Shown here piece after piece: positions 59,906 through 64,000 of a DNA stretch of 64,000 bases. Both the position numbers and the translations under genes were made by a program. Source of the stretch: Listeria cornellensis FSL F6-0969 (GTDB lineage Bacteria; Bacillota; Bacilli; Lactobacillales; Listeriaceae). The notes under the pieces were generated by a model. It searched no databases and had not been told where the DNA came from. It saw only the letters and a list, made by a program, of their open reading frames with translations. The DNA lies in assembly GCF_000525855.1 (NCBI RefSeq), contig NZ_AODE01000013.1, positions 62,001 through 126,000 on the forward strand. The letters are read 5' to 3'. Numbering within the stretch: position 1 is the first letter of the stretch; every line of letters begins with the position of its first letter.

Positions 59906-61180
59906 ATGCAACGGTATACATATTTAAAACTAGCTTTGAAAGAAAACGGATTGACATTGCAGCAAGCGGCGGATCGGATTGGTGTCACGAAGGGTTATCT
60001 CAGTCAGCTGATCAACAACAAAATCAAGGAACCGAGCGCTCAAAAACTACAAGCTTTGCATGAAGTGCTTCATTTAGAATACCCCCCGCGTGAAAAAAAT
60101 ATCGGTGTTGTGTTCGGGAAATTTTACCCGCTGCATACAGGGCATATTTATTTAATTCAGAGAGCCGCGAGCCAAGTGGATGAGCTTCATGTTATTCTTT
60201 GCCATGATGATGTGCGTGATTTTGAGCTTTTTCAAAAGAGTTCGATGACGAAGCAGCCAACTGTGGAGGATCGCTGGCGTTGGTTGTTGCAGACGTTTAA
60301 ATATCAGGATAATATTAAGATTCATGATTTGTCGGAAGATGGGATACCGCCATATCCGGATGGTTGGGATGAGTGGGCGATTCGGGCGAAGAAGTTGCTT
60401 ACGGATAACCATATCCAGGCGAATGCGATTTATTCGAGTGAACCAAAGGATGCGATTCGGTATCAGGAATTACTGGATGTGAACACGGTGGTCATCGATG
60501 CGGAGCGGTCGTTTATGAATATTAGTGCGACGCAAATTAGGCAGGAACCGTTTCATTATTGGGACTACATTCCAACCGAGGTGAAACCGTTTTTCGTACG
60601 GAAAGTGGCGATTTTAGGCGGTGAATCTAGTGGGAAATCTACGCTTGTCAATAAGCTTGCAAATACGTTCAACACGACGAGTGCTTGGGAGTACGGACGC
60701 GATTACGTTTTTTCGCATCTTGGCGGGAACGAGAAGGCGCTCCAATTTTCCGATTATGATAAAATTTCGTTGGGGCAAGCGCAGTATATTGATTTTGCGG
60801 TGAAATATGGAAATAAAGTGGCATTTATTGATACGGATTATGTGACGACGCAAGCATTCTGCATGACCTACGAGGGCCGGGAGCATCCGTTTGTACAGGC
60901 GATGATTGAGACGCAGCGCTTTGATTTGGTGATTTTGTTGGAGAATAATACGCCGTGGGTGAACGATGGTTTGCGGCATCTCGGAAGTAAGGCTAAGCGC
61001 AAGGAGTTTCAGGATTTGCTGGAGCAATTGCTGAAGGAGAATGATATTCCGTATGTGGCGATTACGTCGGGGAACTATGAGGAGCGGTATTTGGAGAGTA
61101 TCGAGCTCGTGGAACAATTACTGAACGATAAAAAGGAGAATTCAGATGAAATCAGTCGTTTTGAAGATAGGTCGGAATAA
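59906..61180 (+). CDS. nadR: NadR: HTH, NMN adenylyltransferase and ribosylnicotinamide kinase
   Basis: 424-residue three-domain protein. An N-terminal Xre-type HTH (about residues 10-55: LTLQQAADRIGVTKGYLSQLI), an adenylyltransferase domain with GKFYPLHTGHIYLI (HIGH-type) and ISATQIR, and a C-terminal P-loop kinase domain (GGESSGKSTLVNKL). The set converts nicotinamide riboside to NMN and NAD. The HTH suggests NAD-responsive self-regulation. pnuC overlaps its 3' end by 35 bases. Confidence 0.93.
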   Translation: MQRYTYLKLALKENGLTLQQAADRIGVTKGYLSQLINNKIKEPSAQKLQALHEVLHLEYPPREKNIGVVFGKFYPLHTGHIYLIQRAASQVDELHVILCHDDVRDFELFQKSSMTKQPTVEDRWRWLLQTFKYQDNIKIHDLSEDGIPPYPDGWDEWAIRAKKLLTDNHIQANAIYSSEPKDAIRYQELLDVNTVVIDAERSFMNISATQIRQEPFHYWDYIPTEVKPFFVRKVAILGGESSGKSTLVNKLANTFNTTSAWEYGRDYVFSHLGGNEKALQFSDYDKISLGQAQYIDFAVKYGNKVAFIDTDYVTTQAFCMTYEGREHPFVQAMIETQRFDLVILLENNTPWVNDGLRHLGSKAKRKEFQDLLEQLLKENDIPYVAITSGNYEERYLESIELVEQLLNDKKENSDEISRFEDRSE

Positions 61181-61847
61181 AGTATACCCTTATATCAGTG
61201 TTTTGCTCGTTACCATTGCTTTTTTAGCGACGAATCCATTGGTTAACTTTGAATGGCGTTATTTACTATCTTATGTGGGCGCGATTTGTGGTTTGATTTG
61301 TGTGATTTTACTAGCGAAAGGGAAGAATAGCGGGAATGTGTTTGGGATGCTGGCAACGTTTGGTGAGATGAGTGGGAACTTTTTAGGGCGAAATGTTGGG
61401 GCGGCATTGCCAAGTATTTACTATTTCGTGACGCATATCTTTGGACTCGTGACTTGGAAAAAACACATGGATGCTGAGGCGACTTTGGAGCCGCGTAAGT
61501 TGACGGAACGGCATTTTGGGATTGCGATTCTGTTTATTATTGGTGCTTCTTTTGTGAATATGTATTTGACAGGGATTCTTGGTGTGGCGAATGATCCGTA
61601 TCAATTGATGCTGAATAATTTCATCTTCGCGCTAGGAGTGACGGCTCAATTTTTAATGATTGCGCGTTTTAGTTTTAACTGGTATTTGTGGATTATCATG
61701 AATATCTTGGTGATTTCGCTTAATATTTATACGAAAAATCCGATTATCGCGACGCAATATGCCATCTACCTTTTTAATGCGATTTATGGGCTGTTGGAAT
61801 GGCATGAATCGGAGGCGAAGAAAGAGCAAGTGTCAGCGGTGCAATAA
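61146..61847 (+). CDS. pnuC: Nicotinamide riboside transporter PnuC
   Basis: 233 residues with about seven membrane helices. FEWRYLLSYVGAICGL and GNFLGRNVGAALPSIYYFV are PnuC-type; the WxxW-like binding region is YLWIIMNILVI. AAAAGGAG precedes ATG 61146. It imports nicotinamide riboside for phosphorylation by NadR, and its gene overlaps nadR. Confidence 0.92.
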   Translation: MKSVVLKIGRNKVYPYISVLLVTIAFLATNPLVNFEWRYLLSYVGAICGLICVILLAKGKNSGNVFGMLATFGEMSGNFLGRNVGAALPSIYYFVTHIFGLVTWKKHMDAEATLEPRKLTERHFGIAILFIIGASFVNMYLTGILGVANDPYQLMLNNFIFALGVTAQFLMIARFSFNWYLWIIMNILVISLNIYTKNPIIATQYAIYLFNAIYGLLEWHESEAKKEQVSAVQ

Positions 61848-61848
61848 T

Positions 61849-61867
61849 TACCTAGGTGGGGTATAAT
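61849..61867 (+). promoter_or_regulatory. copZ promoter with CsoR-type operator
   Basis: TACC-TAGGTGG-GGTA (61849-61863) overlaps the -10 TATAAT (61862-61867). The arms, the seven-base gap and the two-base overlap with the -10 are identical to the csoR promoter at 56612-56630. The -35 is weak (GTGCAA). Confidence 0.8.
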
Positions 61868-61900
61868 AGAGTGGATAAGATAATAAAGGAGTGGGAATAA

Positions 61901-62110
61901 ATGGCTAAATTGGTAGTAGAAGTGGAAGGTATGAGCTGTGAGCATTGTGAGAAACGCGTTCGTGAGGCTATCGAGTCTGTCGAGGGCGTTGAAAAAGCAG
62001 TGATTTCACTCGAAGCGGGCACGGCAGAAGTGACGTATGACGATGGGAAAAAGGTACAAGATGCTATCGCGGAAGCCGTTGATGAAGCGGGTTATGAGGT
62101 CGTTGTATAA
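61901..62110 (+). CDS. copZ: Copper chaperone CopZ
   Basis: 69-residue single heavy-metal-associated domain, with the Cu(I) site GMSCEHC (residues 10-16). It delivers Cu(I) to CopA and CsoR. AAAGGAG precedes the ATG. It is separated from csoR-copA by yfbM-like, nadR and pnuC but carries its own matching operator. A terminator follows. Confidence 0.94.
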   Translation: MAKLVVEVEGMSCEHCEKRVREAIESVEGVEKAVISLEAGTAEVTYDDGKKVQDAIAEAVDEAGYEVVV

Positions 62111-62120
62111 AGGGCGAGAG

Positions 62121-62178
62121 GACGAGTCGAACTGGGAAGGCCGTAAAGCTGGATCAGATGGGCTCGTCTTTTTTTTTC
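62121..62178 (+). terminator. Terminator after copZ
   Basis: The arms GACGAG and CTCGTC enclose a 36-base loop with possible inner pairing and are followed by T9. Confidence 0.65.
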
Positions 62179-62283
62179 AGGTAAAGCAACAAAAGCTACC
62201 CATTCGGAGCAAAAGCTGATAGAATAAAGGAAAGTTATAAATATCATACTAGGATCTTTAGTGAGAAAGTGGTGAACATAGGA

Positions 62284-63782
62284 ATGGAACAAGGACCGAC
62301 AAATCCAAATGAGCCGAAAAACGAAGAGAAGCAAGAGGTCACTCCACGAAAAGGCTTTATAAAAATGAAGATATTCCCATTTGTTATGCTGTTATTCGGT
62401 TGTGTTTTTGCAACGGCTTTAGTAACGGCGCTCGTGATGTCTGTGGGCGGGGACAAACATGTCAAAGTGGCGATTCCTGAACGCAAGGAATTCACGAAGC
62501 TTTACGATGTGTACGATGAGATTCAGAATAAATATTTTAAAGAGGTGAATACAGATAAGATGATGGAAGGCGCTATCAATGGATGGTAGCATCTCTTGGC
62601 GACCCGTACTCCTCCTTTATGACGTCGAAGGAAGCAGAGGAATTTGATAATACGATTTCTTCTAGTTTTTCGGGCATTGGCGTAGAGATTCAGGAGAAAG
62701 ATGGCTACATAACGGTGGTATCGCCGATTAAGAATTCTCCGGCAGAAGCGGCGGGCTTACGTCCTAATGACAAAATTATCGAAGTGGATGGCAAGTCGAT
62801 TAAAGGCATTTCTTCCACAGAAGCAACGACAAAAATTCGCGGTAAAAAAGGAACGAGCGTCACGTTAACGATTTCGCGTCCTGGAACGGATAAACCGTTT
62901 GATGTGAAAATTGTTCGCGATGAGATTCCGATTGAAACTGTATATGCAGAAATGGGCGCAGATAAAATTGCGACGATTCAAATTACCACTTTTTCAGAAA
63001 ATACGTATAGCGAACTTGAAAAAGCATTGAAAGATATGGAATCAAAAGGAATGAAAGGCTTAGTCATTGATTTGCGTGGTAATCCAGGTGGTTTACTCGA
63101 TCAAGCGGTAGATATTGCAAGTTTATTCCTACCAGACGGTAAAGTAATCGTTCAAGAGCAAGTGAAAGATGGCTCGAAACAGACGATTAAAGCAGATAGT
63201 AGTGCGCATGATGGCTATAAAGTCAAAGTTCCTGTTACGATGCTGATTGATGAAGGTAGCGCGAGTGCTTCTGAAATTTTGGCAGCGGCGGCGCGTGAAT
63301 CTGGTGGTATAAAACTAGTTGGCGCGAAATCGTTTGGTAAAGGTACGGTACAAACGGCGTTACCGCTAAGCGATGGCTCGTTGTTGAAATTAACGATTGC
63401 GAAATGGCTAACACCAGATGGCGAATGGATTCATGAAAAAGGTATCAAACCAGATGTGGCGGTGGCTCTACCAGCTTACGCGACGATGGCTATTCCAGAT
63501 GCATCTAAAACCTATAAAGAAGGCAGTTTTGGCGACGATGTGAAAACGATTGAAACCATGCTTGCCGCGCTTAAGTATAATGTTGGAAAAGTGGACGGCT
63601 TATTCGATGAGGATACAACAGATGGTGTGAAGGTGTTCCAAGAAGCGAGCAAGTTAAAAGTGGACGGTATCGTGACTGGTGCCACAACAGATGCTTTGAT
63701 TACGGCTATCCAAAAAGAACTCAAAGCCAATGATCCACAGGAGAAAAAAGCAGTGGAATTAGTGAAAGAACAATGGAAGTAA
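62284..63782 (+). CDS. ctpA: Carboxyl-terminal processing peptidase CtpA/CtpB (frameshifted here)
   Basis: Reconstructed 499-residue S41 protease. A cytoplasmic tail, one membrane helix (about residues 28-54), then a PDZ domain (GVEIQEKDGYITVVSPI, AGLRPNDKI), the S41 domain with the catalytic Ser in DEGSASASEIL and Lys in SFGKGTVQT, and a C-terminal peptidoglycan-binding domain (DVKTIETMLAALKY). At about 62580-62584 one base appears missing: INGW-stop should read INGMVASLGDPYSSF. It cleaves unfolded or regulatory extracytoplasmic proteins. Confidence 0.9.
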
Positions 63783-63794
63783 GGAGGGCTTTAC

Positions 63795-64000
63795 ATGGAT
63801 AATTTTCTTGAAATCGAAACATCTGTGAAGCGGGTTTTTAATAGTTTTCGCCATGAAGTAGATGGCATTTTAGATCGGAAGCTGACAGGCGGCGAATTTC
63901 GGGTGCTTAGTCTCATTTCGAGCGGGGTAAATCGTACGACGGATTTATCGAAGAAGCTAGACGTCTCAGCAAGTCACATCACAGCGATTACAGATTCCTT
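63795..64000 (+). CDS. MarR-family transcriptional regulator, 5' part
   Basis: The frame starts with ATG 63795 after AAGGAGGGC and runs off the right edge (about 68 codons). The residues LTGGEFRVLSLI and TTDLSKKLDVSASHITAITD form the start of a MarR winged helix. The position after ctpA matches lmo1850. The rest of the gene is missing. Confidence 0.8.
   Translation, partial: MDNFLEIETSVKRVFNSFRHEVDGILDRKLTGGEFRVLSLISSGVNRTTDLSKKLDVSASHITAITDS

Overview
The window is a chromosomal segment of a low-GC Gram-positive rod and most probably comes from Listeria sensu lato. The order ypjC-ypjD-dapB-mgsA-cca-birA / panBCD-dinG-ypmB-aspB-asnS-dnaD-nth-ypoC / ponA-recU / yppE-ypsA-gpsB-rnpB-rlmL is the Bacillales arrangement known from Bacillus subtilis. 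The second half (xpt-pbuX, ypcP, RNase HI-like, cspD, mntR, fhs, thyA-dfrA, ppdK-ppsR-ccpN, hemolysin III, degV, ypmR-ypmS, msrA-msrB, a Gfo/Idh gene, yozE-deoD, a VanY-type peptidase, csoR-copA-copZ, ctpA, a MarR regulator) follows the order of the L. monocytogenes lmo18xx genes. Species was not determined.

Layout. 1-2226 (minus): start of a sensor kinase, its BceR/VirR-type regulator, a mosaic repeat region and a YitT-family membrane protein. 2344-17529 (plus): lysine, methylglyoxal, CCA-adding, biotin and pantothenate genes, then DinG, AspB, AsnS, DnaD and Nth. 17616-20850 (minus): ponA and recU. 21175-29201 (plus): DUF1798 and SLOG proteins, GpsB, RNase P RNA, RlmL, an M32 carboxypeptidase, a guanine-riboswitch-controlled xpt-pbuX operon and a 5'-3' exonuclease. 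29510-36705: an LPXTG SpaA-like surface protein, RNase H-like and cold-shock proteins, MntR, formate-THF ligase and an AT-rich accessory gene resembling abortive-infection (AIPR/DGQHR-like) proteins. 36896-41944 (plus): ABC-F ATPase, ThyA, DfrA, a small membrane protein and an MFS transporter. 41995-50072: a cation:substrate symporter, PPDK with its regulatory kinase/phosphatase and CcpN, LtrA and hemolysin III. 50306-64000 (mostly plus): DegV, lipase, Msr repair enzymes, nucleoside phosphorylase, a copper homeostasis set interrupted by NadR-PnuC, CtpA and a MarR start.

A dominant feature is the number of single-base frameshifts. About 20 indels hit about 17 genes, mostly as one extra base in a homopolymer run and including core genes (birA, dinG, thyA, ponA). 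This looks like sequencing error rather than mass gene decay, so broken genes are annotated here at their reconstructed full extents. One apparent fusion (YozE-DeoD) is explained the same way.

The most interesting unexplained material is non-coding. A mosaic of hairpin modules occurs in inverted orientation at 841-1325 and 43475-43930. A family of about 120-bp structured repeats occurs in plus-strand intergenic regions (22208-22329 and 33515-33633, with compensatory base changes in the stems) and has two diverged relatives near 26040-26146 and 53570-53690. Two matching CsoR-type operators (TACC-N7-GGTA overlapping the -10) link csoR-copA to the displaced copZ, and an 18-bp near-palindrome covers the nadR promoter.
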